Source: Dactylosporangium sp040605635 (GTDB lineage: Bacteria; Actinomycetota; Actinomycetes; Mycobacteriales; Micromonosporaceae). From it: a stretch of DNA of 64,000 nt. The stretch spans positions 62,001 to 126,000 of the forward strand of contig NZ_JBEXDG010000022.1 in assembly GCF_040605635.1 (NCBI RefSeq), written 5' to 3'. Positions 33,628 to 42,619 of this stretch are shown here, one piece after another (position 1 is the first letter of the stretch; every line of letters begins with the position of its first letter). The translations under genes and the position numbers were made by a program. The notes below the pieces were generated by a model. It ran no database searches. It had not been told where the DNA came from and saw only the letters and a list, made by a program, of their open reading frames with translations.

Positions 33628-36318
33628 ATGACGGTCTATGGTGGTCCGCCGAGCGACCCGTCCCCTTGGCCGGACGATCGCGAGCAGCCTCCACACGATC
33701 AACCGCCGGCGCGCGGGCAGGGTTACGGCCAGCCCGGTCCTGATCCTCGCGGCGCCGACCAGCAGTGGGCTCCGGATCCGCGGGGCGCTGACGGGCGGGC
33801 TTCTGACCCGCGGGGCGCGGCGCGTGGCGATGACGGGCATTGGGCCGCCGATCCTCGGGGCGGGGCCAGGGGCGACGGGCGCCGGGGCGACTGGGGCGCG
33901 GAGCCCGGGACGGCCGCCTGGGGGTCCGACGCCGGTGCCGCCGCCTGGGGTGGCGACGGTGGGCGCGGTGCCGACCCGGCGACGGCCGCCTGGAGCGCCG
34001 ACACCAGGCCGGGCGACCCTCGCGGCACGGAGCTGCGCGGCGGCGACTTCCGGGCGGCGCAGCAGCCGCCCAGCGCATGGGCCCCTGAGGACCACCGCAC
34101 CCCGCAGCCTCCTCCGGGCCCGGCCTTCGGCGGCGGCGCGCAGGGCACGGCGTCGGTCCGTGGGAGCGCGTCCCCGACCGGTTCGCTGTTCGACCCGGCG
34201 CGGGGCGCCGCAACCCCCGGCCGTGACGGCGGCGGTCCCCAGGCCCGGGGCGCCGCCTCGACCTCTTCCTTCGACTCCGGGCCTCAGGCCCGCGGCAGCG
34301 CTCAGCCGACCGGGTCGATGTTCGACGCGGGCGCGCAGGGCACCGGCCCGGTCCGCGGCGGTGGCGGCGCTCAGCCGGCGGGGGCGATGTTCGACGCCGG
34401 TCCGCAGGGAGCCGCTCCGGTCCGTGGCAGCGCTCAGCCGACAGGTCCGATGTTCGACACCGGTGAGCGGGCCACGGGTCAGGTCCGTGGCAGCGCCAGG
34501 CCGGCGGGTGGCACGTATGGCGCCGCCGCAGTGCCCGCCTCCGCCCCCGATCCGACCGGCCCGGTCCGCGACACGGGCGCCTTCCAGGACGGCCCGCCGC
34601 AGGGCACGTTCCGCGACGGTGGCCCGCAGGGCACGTTCCGCGACGCGGGTCCGCAGGGCACCGGCACGTTCCGCGACGCCGGTCCGCAGGGCACCGGCAC
34701 GTTCCGCGACGCGGGTCCGCAGGGCGCCTTCCGGGACGGTCCGCCGGCGCCGGGGCCGTTGCGCGAGCCGAACCCTCAGGCGACGGGCACGTTCCGGGAC
34801 GCCGACCTGCAGTCCACCGGGTCGTTCCGGGACAGCGGGCCGGCCGCCGGTGGGATGTTCGCGGCCGGTGGGCCGGTGAGCGGCCCGGCGTATGGCGAAG
34901 GACCCGCGTATGGCGACGGTCCCGGCTACAACGACGGCCCGGCCGGTCCGGCCTTCGGCGCCGGGCAGGCCACGGGCCCCGTCTACGGCGGCCAGGCGAC
35001 CGGCCCGGTCTACGGGGCCACGCGGGCGCCGGACCCGGGCGCGACCCGGGGACCGGAGGACCTGTTCGCGGCGCAGGCGTATCAGCCCGAGGAGCGGGCC
35101 GGGCGGCGGAAGCTGCCGCTGCCGGGGGAGAACCCACCGCCGCGGGGCGGCAACGGCCGGCGCACGGCGATCATCCTGGGCGCGATCGCGGCGCTCGTGA
35201 TCGGCGCCGGGACCGCGGGGGCGGCGACGTTCCTCAGCGGCGACGACCCCGAGCCGGGCAAGAGCCAGCCGCCGGCGGTCGCGAAGCCGGGCAGCGAGGC
35301 GGCCACGCCGGGCGGGACGGCCGCGCCCGCCGGGGCCGGCGCCGGGACGGAGGTCACGATGACCGCCACCGGTGACATCGTCATGGGCATGGCGCCGGGT
35401 GGGCTGCCGCCCAACAACGGCAAGGGCTTCTTCGACCCGGTCAAGGAGTTCCTCACCGCCGACTTCCAGATGGGCAACCTGGAGCAGGTGCTGACGGAGG
35501 ACACGGGCGTCGGCAAATGCTCGGCCGAGTCGGCGGGCAAGACGTGCTTCGCGTTCCGGACGCCGCCGTCGTACGTCAACAACCTCAAAGACGCCGGGTT
35601 CCACATGATGACCATGGCCAACAACCACGCCTACGACTTCGGCGAGGTCGGCTACAAGAACTCGCAGAAGGCCATGGACGGCGCCGGCATCAAGTACACC
35701 GGCTGGCCGGGGATGGTCTCCATCGGCGAGGCGAAGGGCCTGAAGATCGCGGTCGTCGGGTTCGCGTCGTACAAGTGGTCCAACCTGTGCAGCGACCTCG
35801 ACGCGGCCGAGACGGTGATCAAGGAGGCCGCGACCAAGGCCGACCTCGTCGTCGTGCAGGTCCACCAGGGCGCGGAAGGCTCCGACAAGACGCACACCAA
35901 GCCTGGCACGGAGTTCTTCCTCGGCGAGAACCGGTGCGACACGATCGCGTTCGCGCACAAGGTGATCGACGCCGGCGCGGACCTGGTCGTCGGGCACGGG
36001 CCGCACGTCATGCGGGCGATGGAGTTCTACAAGGGCCGGCTCATCGCCTACAGCCTCGGCAACTTCGCCGGCTACCGCGCGCTGAGCTACAACGGCACCG
36101 TGGGCATCGGCGGAGTGCTCAAGGTGACGATGACCGGCGACGGCACGTTCAAGAGCGGCTCGCTGACCGCGACCTACATGGTGGCGCCGGGCCTGCCGAA
36201 GCCGGACCCGAAGAAGCAGGCGATCCCGTTCGTGTCCAACCTGACGAAACAGGACTTCCCGACCACAGGGGCGAAGATCGCCGCCGACGGGACCATCACC
36301 CAACCGGCGGGCGGCTGA
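33628..36318 (+). CDS. CapA-type metallophosphatase domain protein with long disordered N-terminus
   Basis: An 896-residue protein. Residues 1 to about 500 are low-complexity (Gly, Pro, Asp, Gln, Arg) with recurring blocks such as GPQGTGTFRDA and SAQPTGSMFDAG. One transmembrane helix (RTAIILGAIAALVIGAGTAG, near 512-535) is followed by a short linker and a CapA/PgsA domain (about 576-860) with TGDIVMG, MGNLE, ANNHAYDFG, VHQGAEG and GHGPHV, all metal-site motifs of the family. The domain should lie outside the cell. CapA is linked to poly-gamma-glutamate capsules, but no PgsB/PgsC partner is here, so polymer and role are open. Confidence 0.85.
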   Translation: MTVYGGPPSDPSPWPDDREQPPHDQPPARGQGYGQPGPDPRGADQQWAPDPRGADGRASDPRGAARGDDGHWAADPRGGARGDGRRGDWGAEPGTAAWGSDAGAAAWGGDGGRGADPATAAWSADTRPGDPRGTELRGGDFRAAQQPPSAWAPEDHRTPQPPPGPAFGGGAQGTASVRGSASPTGSLFDPARGAATPGRDGGGPQARGAASTSSFDSGPQARGSAQPTGSMFDAGAQGTGPVRGGGGAQPAGAMFDAGPQGAAPVRGSAQPTGPMFDTGERATGQVRGSARPAGGTYGAAAVPASAPDPTGPVRDTGAFQDGPPQGTFRDGGPQGTFRDAGPQGTGTFRDAGPQGTGTFRDAGPQGAFRDGPPAPGPLREPNPQATGTFRDADLQSTGSFRDSGPAAGGMFAAGGPVSGPAYGEGPAYGDGPGYNDGPAGPAFGAGQATGPVYGGQATGPVYGATRAPDPGATRGPEDLFAAQAYQPEERAGRRKLPLPGENPPPRGGNGRRTAIILGAIAALVIGAGTAGAATFLSGDDPEPGKSQPPAVAKPGSEAATPGGTAAPAGAGAGTEVTMTATGDIVMGMAPGGLPPNNGKGFFDPVKEFLTADFQMGNLEQVLTEDTGVGKCSAESAGKTCFAFRTPPSYVNNLKDAGFHMMTMANNHAYDFGEVGYKNSQKAMDGAGIKYTGWPGMVSIGEAKGLKIAVVGFASYKWSNLCSDLDAAETVIKEAATKADLVVVQVHQGAEGSDKTHTKPGTEFFLGENRCDTIAFAHKVIDAGADLVVGHGPHVMRAMEFYKGRLIAYSLGNFAGYRALSYNGTVGIGGVLKVTMTGDGTFKSGSLTATYMVAPGLPKPDPKKQAIPFVSNLTKQDFPTTGAKIAADGTITQPAGG

Positions 36319-36362
36319 TCCGGCCGTCCACCGGCCGCCGGGCCCGAGCCGCCGTCGCACGC

Positions 36363-36418
36363 CGACGCTGTGCCGGCCACCGTCGCGGGGCGACGCTGTG
36401 CCAGCCACCGTCGCGGGG
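36363..36418. repeat. 28-bp tandem duplication before nth
   Basis: Two head-to-tail copies (36363-36390, 36391-36418) with one mismatch, opening CGACGCTGTGCC. A third partial copy (CGACG) runs into the nth promoter. Confidence 0.9.
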
Positions 36419-36423
36419 CGACG

Positions 36424-36429
36424 TATCGT
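36424..36429 (+). promoter_or_regulatory. -10 element TATCGT, leaderless start of nth
   Basis: TATCGT lies six bases before the GTG at 36436; no ribosome binding site is present. Confidence 0.5.
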
Positions 36430-36435
36430 CGGAGC

Positions 36436-37161
36436 GTGACAGAGACTGCGCTGGGGTTGAAGCGGCGTGCCCGCAGGATGGGCCGGGCACTCGCGGAGAT
36501 CCATCCCGACGCGCACTGCGAGCTCGACTTCACCACTCCGCTGGAGCTCGCCGTCGCCACGATCCTGTCCGCGCAGACCACCGACGTGCGGGTCAACCAG
36601 GTGACCCCGAAGCTGTTCGCGCGCTACCCCGACGCCGCCGCCTACGCGGCGGCGGACCGCGTCGAGATGCAGGACATGCTGCAGCCGCTGGGGTTCTTCC
36701 GGAACAAGACCGACTCGCTGATGAAGCTCGGCCAGGCGCTGATCGAGCGGCACGACGGGCAGGTCCCCGGCACCCTCGACGAGCTCGTCGCGCTGCCCGG
36801 GATCGGCCGCAAGACCGCCAACGTGATCCTCGGCAACGCGTTCGACGTGCCCGGCATCACCGTCGACACGCACTTCCAGCGGCTGACCCAGCGGTGGCAC
36901 TGGACCAGGGAGACCGACCCGGTGAAGATCGAGCTCGCCGTCGGGGCGCTGATCGAGCGCCGCGACTGGACCATGCTGTCCCATCGCGTGATCTTCCACG
37001 GGCGGCGCGTCTGTCACGCCCGCAAACCGGCCTGCGGCGCCTGCACGTTGCGGCGCGACTGCCCGTCGTACGGGATAGGACCGACCGACCTCGAAACGGC
37101 GCTCGCCCTGTTGAAGGGCCCCCGCGTCGCCGAGCTGACCGAGCTGGCCCTGGCCTCATGA
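36436..37161 (+). CDS. nth: endonuclease III
   Basis: A 241-residue DNA glycosylase/AP lyase for oxidised pyrimidines. The helix-hairpin-helix is LPGIGRKTANVI with catalytic Lys126, the Asp is Asp144 (VDTHFQRL), and the [4Fe-4S] ligands are Cys193, Cys200, Cys203 and Cys209 (C-x6-C-x2-C-x5-C). The GTG at 36436 gives a normal N-terminus; longer starts would run into a 28-bp duplication. Its stop overlaps the ATG of tlpA (ATGA). Order nth-tlpA-nudL-marP equals M. tuberculosis Rv3674c-Rv3671c. Confidence 0.95.
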   Translation: MTETALGLKRRARRMGRALAEIHPDAHCELDFTTPLELAVATILSAQTTDVRVNQVTPKLFARYPDAAAYAAADRVEMQDMLQPLGFFRNKTDSLMKLGQALIERHDGQVPGTLDELVALPGIGRKTANVILGNAFDVPGITVDTHFQRLTQRWHWTRETDPVKIELAVGALIERRDWTMLSHRVIFHGRRVCHARKPACGACTLRRDCPSYGIGPTDLETALALLKGPRVAELTELALAS

Positions 37162-37757
37162 GCCGCTTCGTCGTCGCGGCGTTGTCCACCGTTCTCGCCC
37201 TCTCCGCCTGTACCGCGGCCGCTCCAAAAGCCGATGATGTGGCCGCGGCGCCGACGGGGCCGGCGTGCCTGAGCCCGGTCGGGTCGCCGTCCCCGGCCGT
37301 CACCGGTGGCAAGCCACTGCCCGCGATGGCCGTGCGGTGCTTCGACGGCGGCCGCTACGTCGACGCCGCCCAGCTCGGTGCCGCGCCGACGATCCTCAAC
37401 CTGTGGGGGTCGTACTGCGAGCCCTGCCGCACCGAGCTGCCGGCGTTCCAGCGCTTCGTGACCGCGGCCGCCGGCAAGGTCCGCGTGGTCGGTGTGGTCG
37501 TCAAGGACTCGCCCGCCCGCGCGCAGTCGGTGATCGATGACAAACAGCTCACGTTTCCGATGCTGGAGGACCGCGACCAGCAGTTCTCGATCGCGTTGAG
37601 CCAGACTGTGGGCAAACCTGTCTCCAGCGCACTGCCGGCCACCCTCTTCGTCGCACCGGGAGGACGCGTCGTTTACACGTACCAGGGAGAAGCCCTCGAC
37701 GAGCAGAGGATCCGTGAGCTCACCGCCCAGCACCTCGGGATCGACGTGCCGGCGTGA
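37158..37757 (+). CDS. TlpA/ResA-like thioredoxin lipoprotein (Rv3673c-like)
   Basis: A 199-residue secreted thioredoxin-fold protein. A lipobox (LSAC, Cys18) ends the signal sequence, and the redox motif is WGSYCEPC with Cys87 and Cys90. It should be anchored outside the membrane and reduce or exchange disulfides. It is coupled to nth (ATGA) and to nudL (GTGA). The neighbour MarP is itself disulfide-controlled in M. tuberculosis, so a functional link is possible but not shown. Confidence 0.9.
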   Translation: MSRFVVAALSTVLALSACTAAAPKADDVAAAPTGPACLSPVGSPSPAVTGGKPLPAMAVRCFDGGRYVDAAQLGAAPTILNLWGSYCEPCRTELPAFQRFVTAAAGKVRVVGVVVKDSPARAQSVIDDKQLTFPMLEDRDQQFSIALSQTVGKPVSSALPATLFVAPGGRVVYTYQGEALDEQRIRELTAQHLGIDVPA

Positions 37758-38407
37758 GTGACCTGCCCGACTGGATCGAGCCGCTCCTGACCCGCCTCCG
37801 GGACACCGAGGCGGGCGACTTCACGCGGCTGCCCACACCCGAAGGCGAGGGGCAGCGGCAGAGCGCGGTCCTGGTCCTCTTCGGCGAGCAGCCGGACAGC
37901 GGCCCCGACATCCTGCTGCTCCAGCGGGCCGCGACGATGCGGAACCATGCCGGGCAGCCCGCGTTTCCGGGCGGGGCGGTCGACCCCGGGGACGCCGACA
38001 CGATCGCGTGCGCGCTGCGCGAGGCGGAGGAGGAGGTCGGGCTCGACCCGGCCAGCGTCGAGGTCGTCACGATCCTGCCGACCCTGTGGATCCCGGTGAG
38101 CAACTTCCTCGTCACGCCGGTGGTCGCGTGGTGGCGCTCGCCACACCCCGTCGGGCCGGCGGATCCGGCCGAGGTGGCCCGGGTCGAGCGGCTGCCCATC
38201 CGCGATCTCGTCGATCCGGCGAACCGTCTGCGGCTGCGTCACCCGAGCGGATGGATCGGCCCGGCGTTTCGGATACACGACATGTTGGTGTGGGGATTCA
38301 CCGCCGGAGTGGTCTCCACGCTGCTGGAACTCGGCGGATGGGCGGTCGACTGGCCGACGGACCGGGTCGAGGAACTGCCGGCACCTGGTGCCGCCACCGT
38401 AGGCTGA
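37754..38407 (+). CDS. NUDIX hydrolase, CoA diphosphatase (NudL) type
   Basis: A 217-residue NUDIX protein. The UPF0035 motif of coenzyme A diphosphatases is present (LLQRAATMRNHAGQPAFPGG), overlapping the Nudix box GGAVDPGDADTIACALREAEEEVGL. The first acidic position of the box is Asp instead of Glu, a mild variation. It likely cleaves CoA or acyl-CoA to phosphopantetheine and 3',5'-ADP. The GTG overlaps the tlpA stop, and its own stop lies inside the marP promoter hexamer. Confidence 0.88.
   Translation: MSDLPDWIEPLLTRLRDTEAGDFTRLPTPEGEGQRQSAVLVLFGEQPDSGPDILLLQRAATMRNHAGQPAFPGGAVDPGDADTIACALREAEEEVGLDPASVEVVTILPTLWIPVSNFLVTPVVAWWRSPHPVGPADPAEVARVERLPIRDLVDPANRLRLRHPSGWIGPAFRIHDMLVWGFTAGVVSTLLELGGWAVDWPTDRVEELPAPGAATVG
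38400..38405 (+). promoter_or_regulatory. -10 element TAGGCT, leaderless start of marP
   Basis: TAGGCT lies six bases before the GTG at 38412 and includes the last codons of nudL, so marP may have an internal promoter. Confidence 0.45.
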
Positions 38408-38411
38408 ATGC

Positions 38412-39596
38412 GTGTCTGGCAGCGTGATCGATATCGTCCTTGTGCTCCTCGTGGTGATGTTCGCCGTCAACGGCTACCGCCAGGGGTTCCTCGTTGGTCT
38501 GCTGTCATTCGCGGGGTTCTTCGGCGGCGCGCTGCTGGGCCTGCAGATCGGGCCACGGATAGCGGACTTCTTCGACGACGACCCGATCCGGGTCGTCGTC
38601 TCGTTGGCGGCCGTCTTCGGCCTCGCGGTCGCCGGGCAGGCCCTGGCCAGCTTCGTCGGCAACCGGCTGCGCAGCGCGATCGTCAACCGCACCGCGCAGG
38701 GCGTCGACAACGCCGGCGGCGCGGTCGTCTCCGTCGTCGCGGTGCTCGTCGTGGTCTGGCTCGTCGCCGCGCCGCTGAGCCAGTCGTCGCTGCCGTGGCT
38801 GGCCAGCTCGGTGAGCAACTCGTTCATCCTCAACGGCGTCGACAAGGTCATGCCGCAGCAGGCCGACCAGCTCTCGGCCGCGCTGCGCGACACCGTCGAC
38901 ACCCGCGGCTTCCCCGACGTGTTCGACGGCCTCTCGCCGACCCGCGTCCGGGAGGTCGAGGCGCCCGACCCGAAGCTCGCCGGCTCCAAGCTGGTGAAGG
39001 ACTCGGAGCGGTCCGTCGTCAAGGTCCGGGGCATCGCGCAGAGCTGCTCCCGCCGCATCGAGGGCTCCGGCTTCGTCTACGCCACCGACCGTGTCATGAC
39101 CAACGCCCACGTCGTCGCGGGCACCAAGTCGACCACGGTCGAGGTCAACGGCTCCCAGAAGAAGGCGGTCGTCGTCGCGTACGACCCCGACCGCGACCTC
39201 GCCGTCCTCTACGTCAAGGGGCTGAACGCGCCGGTCATGCCGTTCTCCACCAAGAAGGCCGAGACCAACGCCGACGCCATCGTGATCGGGTATCCGCTGG
39301 ACGGGCCGTACAACGCGCAGTCCGCCCGCATCCGCGACCACCGCGACATCACCGGCCCCGACATCTACGAGGACGGCAAGGTCACCCGCGAGATCTACAC
39401 GATCCGGGCCCTGGTCCGCAGCGGCAACTCCGGCGGCCCGCTCGTCTCTCCCGACGGCACGGTGCTCGGCGTCATCTTCGCGGCGGCCGCCGACGACCCG
39501 AACACCGGCTTCGCCATCACCGCCGCCGAGGCCGCGGTCGTCGCCGAGGCCGGGAAGTCGCACAACGATCCGACCGGCACCGGGAAGTGCGCATGA
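38412..39596 (+). CDS. marP: MarP-type membrane serine protease
   Basis: A 394-residue protein with an N-terminal CvpA-like membrane domain (four helices within about 1-130) and a periplasmic trypsin-like protease. The triad is His233 (TNAHVVAG), Asp262 (DRDLAVL) and Ser340 (SGNSGGP), nearly the same spacing as in M. tuberculosis MarP. Two Cys (SCSRR, near 213, and Cys393 at the end) may form the regulatory disulfide. MarP protects against acid and activates a peptidoglycan hydrolase in mycobacteria. Convergent with mycP seven bases away. Confidence 0.93.
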   Translation: MSGSVIDIVLVLLVVMFAVNGYRQGFLVGLLSFAGFFGGALLGLQIGPRIADFFDDDPIRVVVSLAAVFGLAVAGQALASFVGNRLRSAIVNRTAQGVDNAGGAVVSVVAVLVVVWLVAAPLSQSSLPWLASSVSNSFILNGVDKVMPQQADQLSAALRDTVDTRGFPDVFDGLSPTRVREVEAPDPKLAGSKLVKDSERSVVKVRGIAQSCSRRIEGSGFVYATDRVMTNAHVVAGTKSTTVEVNGSQKKAVVVAYDPDRDLAVLYVKGLNAPVMPFSTKKAETNADAIVIGYPLDGPYNAQSARIRDHRDITGPDIYEDGKVTREIYTIRALVRSGNSGGPLVSPDGTVLGVIFAAAADDPNTGFAITAAEAAVVAEAGKSHNDPTGTGKCA

Positions 39597-39603
39597 CCTG
39601 CCG

Positions 39604-40848
39604 TTAGAAGTGTCGTGCGTGCCTGGCCCGGTGGCGGGCCAGGACCACGGCGGCGCCGACGACGAGCACCAGCAGCGTCGTTGCCAGTCCGATCGTGATG
39701 CTCGACGCCTTCTCGCTGTCCTCATCGTCCGAGGTCTGCCTGGCCCCTGCCAGCCCGGCGTCTTCGTCGGCCGGCATCGGGGCGGCGCCGCCCTCGTGCG
39801 TCGGCTGCGCGGCCGAGGCGCTGGGCCTGGCCGGCTTGCCGCTCTCCGCCTTCGGCGCCGCCGTTGTCAGCGGGTTGGTGGCCACCTCCGCCACGGGCTC
39901 GCGCAGCGCCTTGAGGGGGTCGACCTCGCCGAAGCCGAACTGGTCGTCCCGCCCCTCGGGCCCCAGATCCTTCGCCGTGCCGATCAGCCGGTTGATCACA
40001 TTCGCGGCACTCATCTTCGGGTACTTCGCCCGGATCAGCGACGCGGTCGCCGCCACCAGCGGTGCGGCGAAGCTGGTGCCGGAGACCTGCCAGTACCCGC
40101 CGCCGGGCCGCGCGCCGGTCAGGTTGTCGGCGGGCGCGGTCAGCACGGTCTCGGGGCCGGTCAGCGACCCTTCCCACAGCCCGTTGCCCCCGCCGCCCTG
40201 TCCACCCGTCTCCGACGGGCTCACCGTCGGCCGCGCGCTCGGCGACGCTTTCCCGCCGCTCAGCCCGGCCACGGCGACGACGCCCGGCTCGCGGGCCGGG
40301 TACCACACCTCGTGGATCGACGGGTCCGTCGCCACGTTGCCCGTGCACGCCACCACCACGACGTCCCGCGCGGCCGCGTACCGCAGCGCGTCGGCGATCG
40401 CGTCGCTGTGCAACGCCCCGCCGAGCGACAGGTTGAGCACCCTCGCCTTGTGGTCGACGGCCCACCGGATGCCCTTGGCGACGACGCCCGGGTCGTCGTA
40501 CTTGTTCAGCTTGTCGAGCACCCGTACCGGCAGGATCTTCGCCCCCGGCGCGATCCCGGCCACCCCCGCGTTGCCATCCGCCCGCCCCGCGATCAGCCCC
40601 GCGACCGTCGTGCCGTGCCCGACCGGGTCCTTGCGGCCGTCACCCCCGTCGACGAGGTCCACGCCCGGCAGCACCTGCCCCGCGAGATCGGGATGCCCCG
40701 CGTCGACCCCACTGTCCAGGACCGCCACGATGACCCCACTGCCCGTCGACACCTTCCAGGCGTCCCTCGCGTCGAGTTCGTTGAGCTGCCACTGCGTCGA
40801 CCTGGCCTGATCCGCCTCAGCCGGCTGCGCCACAACCAGCCACACCAA
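39604..40848 (-). CDS. mycP: mycosin, type VII secretion subtilisin-like protease
   Basis: A 414-residue subtilase from a TTG at 40848. The triad is Asp45 (VLDSGVDAGHPD), His78 (GHGTTVAG) and Ser259 (GTSFAAP), with the oxyanion Asn171. A C-terminal transmembrane helix (SSITIGLATTLLVLVVGA) and short basic tail are as in mycosins. The N-terminus is odd: the same frame continues upstream as a full signal peptide (ARGLVTAVFALLVWL) but has no ATG, GTG or TTG there; one additional G in the GGGG run at 40914-40917 would link it to an ATG at 40919. It is downstream of eccD. Confidence 0.92.
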   Translation of the reverse strand: MVWLVVAQPAEADQARSTQWQLNELDARDAWKVSTGSGVIVAVLDSGVDAGHPDLAGQVLPGVDLVDGGDGRKDPVGHGTTVAGLIAGRADGNAGVAGIAPGAKILPVRVLDKLNKYDDPGVVAKGIRWAVDHKARVLNLSLGGALHSDAIADALRYAAARDVVVVACTGNVATDPSIHEVWYPAREPGVVAVAGLSGGKASPSARPTVSPSETGGQGGGGNGLWEGSLTGPETVLTAPADNLTGARPGGGYWQVSGTSFAAPLVAATASLIRAKYPKMSAANVINRLIGTAKDLGPEGRDDQFGFGEVDPLKALREPVAEVATNPLTTAAPKAESGKPARPSASAAQPTHEGGAAPMPADEDAGLAGARQTSDDEDSEKASSITIGLATTLLVLVVGAAVVLARHRARHARHF

Positions 40849-40911
40849 CAGCGCGAAGACCGCCGTAACAAGGCCACGGGCGGCGGCACGGGGGAGGAGG
40901 ACGGGTGCGAT

Positions 40912-41155
40912 GGCCCCATTCTGGACCGTGTTGGCGGGGTCTGTCAGCCTCCCACCCCCACACCCGGGCGATTCTTAACCAGCCCCTAAACGTCCCCTGC
41001 GAAACCGCTCCCCACCCGCCACCGCCGACGCCTTCGTCACCGGTCGCGGCCGGCCGCTGCTGACCATGCGCGGCTGGCTGCTGCGACCCGGATGGATCGC
41101 GGCAGCCCTCGTTCGCCGAGGCCGTGGGCCCGTGGGCCCGTGGGTCCGGCGACGG
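40912..41155. other. gap between mycP and eccD
   Basis: Nothing gene-like is seen beyond the mycP signal-peptide codons. There is a small GTGGGCCC triplication near 41125-41150 and no obvious terminator. Confidence 0.5.
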
Positions 41156-42490
41156 TCAAGTGAGGAGGCCGTAGAGGCCCAGGACGGCGCAAGCGAGTGG
41201 AATGGCTGACACCAGGCAGAGGATGTCGAGGATGTCGGCGGTGCGGCCGGCGTACGGCGACAAAGGCCGCAACGCCGCCCGCGCCCCCATCAGCGCGACA
41301 GCCAGACCGGCCCCGGCGATCAGCGAGGCCAGCACAGCCGTCGGCGGAGCGGCGAGGGCCAGGACTGTGAGCGCGCACCCACCCGAGACGAGCAGCGGAA
41401 CGCGGTGCCGGACCGTGACGAACATGCGGGCCCGTAACAGCAGCGCCAGACCGGCGACGGCGACCAGGACCAGGCCGGACACGTCGCGGGAATGGGTGAG
41501 CACGGCCGCGGCCGCCGCCGCGGTCAGCCCGATGCCCAGGAGCATGCCGGTGAGCATCTCGTCGGTGCGGGCGACGGCGGCGAACACGCGGTCGCGGTCC
41601 GGCGGCGCGCCCAGCCCGGCGCCGGTCGCGGTGAGGTCGCCGGGCAGGGCGACGACGGGCATGGGCAGCTTGCCGAGGCGGATCGCGAGCAACGGCGTGC
41701 CGGCCACACCCGCGACGACGGTCGCGAGGACCGCAGCCGCGGCCGCCGCGGGCCGCAGTTGCACGGCCAGGAACGCCCCAGCGGCGCCGAGCAGAGCTGT
41801 CGTGGCCGCCGCGACGAAAAGCCGGAGCAGGTGCGCGACACCGGCGCCGGCCAGCAGCGCCGCGACGAGCAGGGCGGTGCAGGCCAGCAGCGCCCGACCC
41901 GCGGCGCCGGCGAGCGGCGGGGCGGCGAGCCAGCCGAACGCCGCCGCGAACGGCAGACCGGACGCGGCGACGGCCGCGCCGGTCAGCGCGTCGCCATAGG
42001 CCCTGGAGGCGACGGTGCCGGTGAGGGTCAGGACCAGAGCGGCGACCGCGGCGACCAGAGGCAGGTCACCGCGGACCGTTGCCACGAGCGCGACGACCAG
42101 GCCGGCGCCGGCGGCGATGAGGGCCGCCGCCCGGGTCGCGGCGGGGCTCCATGCGACGCCCTGGCGGCGGGCGCCGGCGGCGATCGCGTCGACCACGTCG
42201 TCGAACTCGAGGTCGGGCCAGCTCGCCCGGGCCGGGACCAGGTGCAGGACGGCGCCGTCGCGGACCTCCTGACCGGCGAGGCCGGTGGTGGTGGACAGGG
42301 CGGTGCCGTCACCGCGGCGCAGGAGCCAACCCCCGTGACGCTCGCCGTCGTCGGCGAGGCCGACCCCAGCGTGCTGCAACAACTCGGGCAGGAGCTCCAC
42401 CAGCGGGACCGCGTCGGGCAGCGCGACGTCGACTCGCCGCTGTGGCGAACTGATCGTCACGCGGGCCAGACCGGGCGATGCTGCGGGCAT
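41156..42490 (-). CDS. eccD: EccD, type VII secretion membrane channel protein
   Basis: A 444-residue protein with an N-terminal ubiquitin-like (YukD) domain (ARVTISSPQRRVDVALPDAVPL and onward, to about residue 95) and eleven predicted transmembrane helices. EccD is the main membrane-spanning part of type VII secretion complexes. The second half has the conserved RARMFVTVRHRVPLL loop. It is upstream of mycP and divergent from eccC with 129 bases between starts. The same orientation is seen in the mycobacterial ESX-4 locus. Confidence 0.92.
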   Translation of the reverse strand: MPAASPGLARVTISSPQRRVDVALPDAVPLVELLPELLQHAGVGLADDGERHGGWLLRRGDGTALSTTTGLAGQEVRDGAVLHLVPARASWPDLEFDDVVDAIAAGARRQGVAWSPAATRAAALIAAGAGLVVALVATVRGDLPLVAAVAALVLTLTGTVASRAYGDALTGAAVAASGLPFAAAFGWLAAPPLAGAAGRALLACTALLVAALLAGAGVAHLLRLFVAAATTALLGAAGAFLAVQLRPAAAAAAVLATVVAGVAGTPLLAIRLGKLPMPVVALPGDLTATGAGLGAPPDRDRVFAAVARTDEMLTGMLLGIGLTAAAAAAVLTHSRDVSGLVLVAVAGLALLLRARMFVTVRHRVPLLVSGGCALTVLALAAPPTAVLASLIAGAGLAVALMGARAALRPLSPYAGRTADILDILCLVSAIPLACAVLGLYGLLT

Positions 42491-42606
42491 GGGTCAGAGG
42501 TACCACGATCAATGGATCAATGTCGGCCCGCGATGCCGTTTTCGACGCTCTGTGAAGAACTCGTCACGCTGGATGCAACCGGCTCCCGGCACCCCCGCGC
42601 AGGTTT

Positions 42607-42612
42607 TACAGT
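42607..42612 (+). promoter_or_regulatory. -10 element TACAGT, leaderless start of eccC
   Basis: TACAGT lies seven bases before the ATG at 42620; no ribosome binding site is present. Confidence 0.5.
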
Positions 42613-42619
42613 CCCTGGC

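Noticed and set aside
40593..40919. 108-codon minus-strand frame starting at the ATG at 40919
   Set aside because: It is the out-of-frame shadow of mycP; only its first codons are of interest for the start of mycP.
41492..42619. Upstream extension of eccC
   Set aside because: It is antisense to eccD and low complexity; the ATG at 42620 follows a -10 hexamer and begins the known EccC N-terminus.
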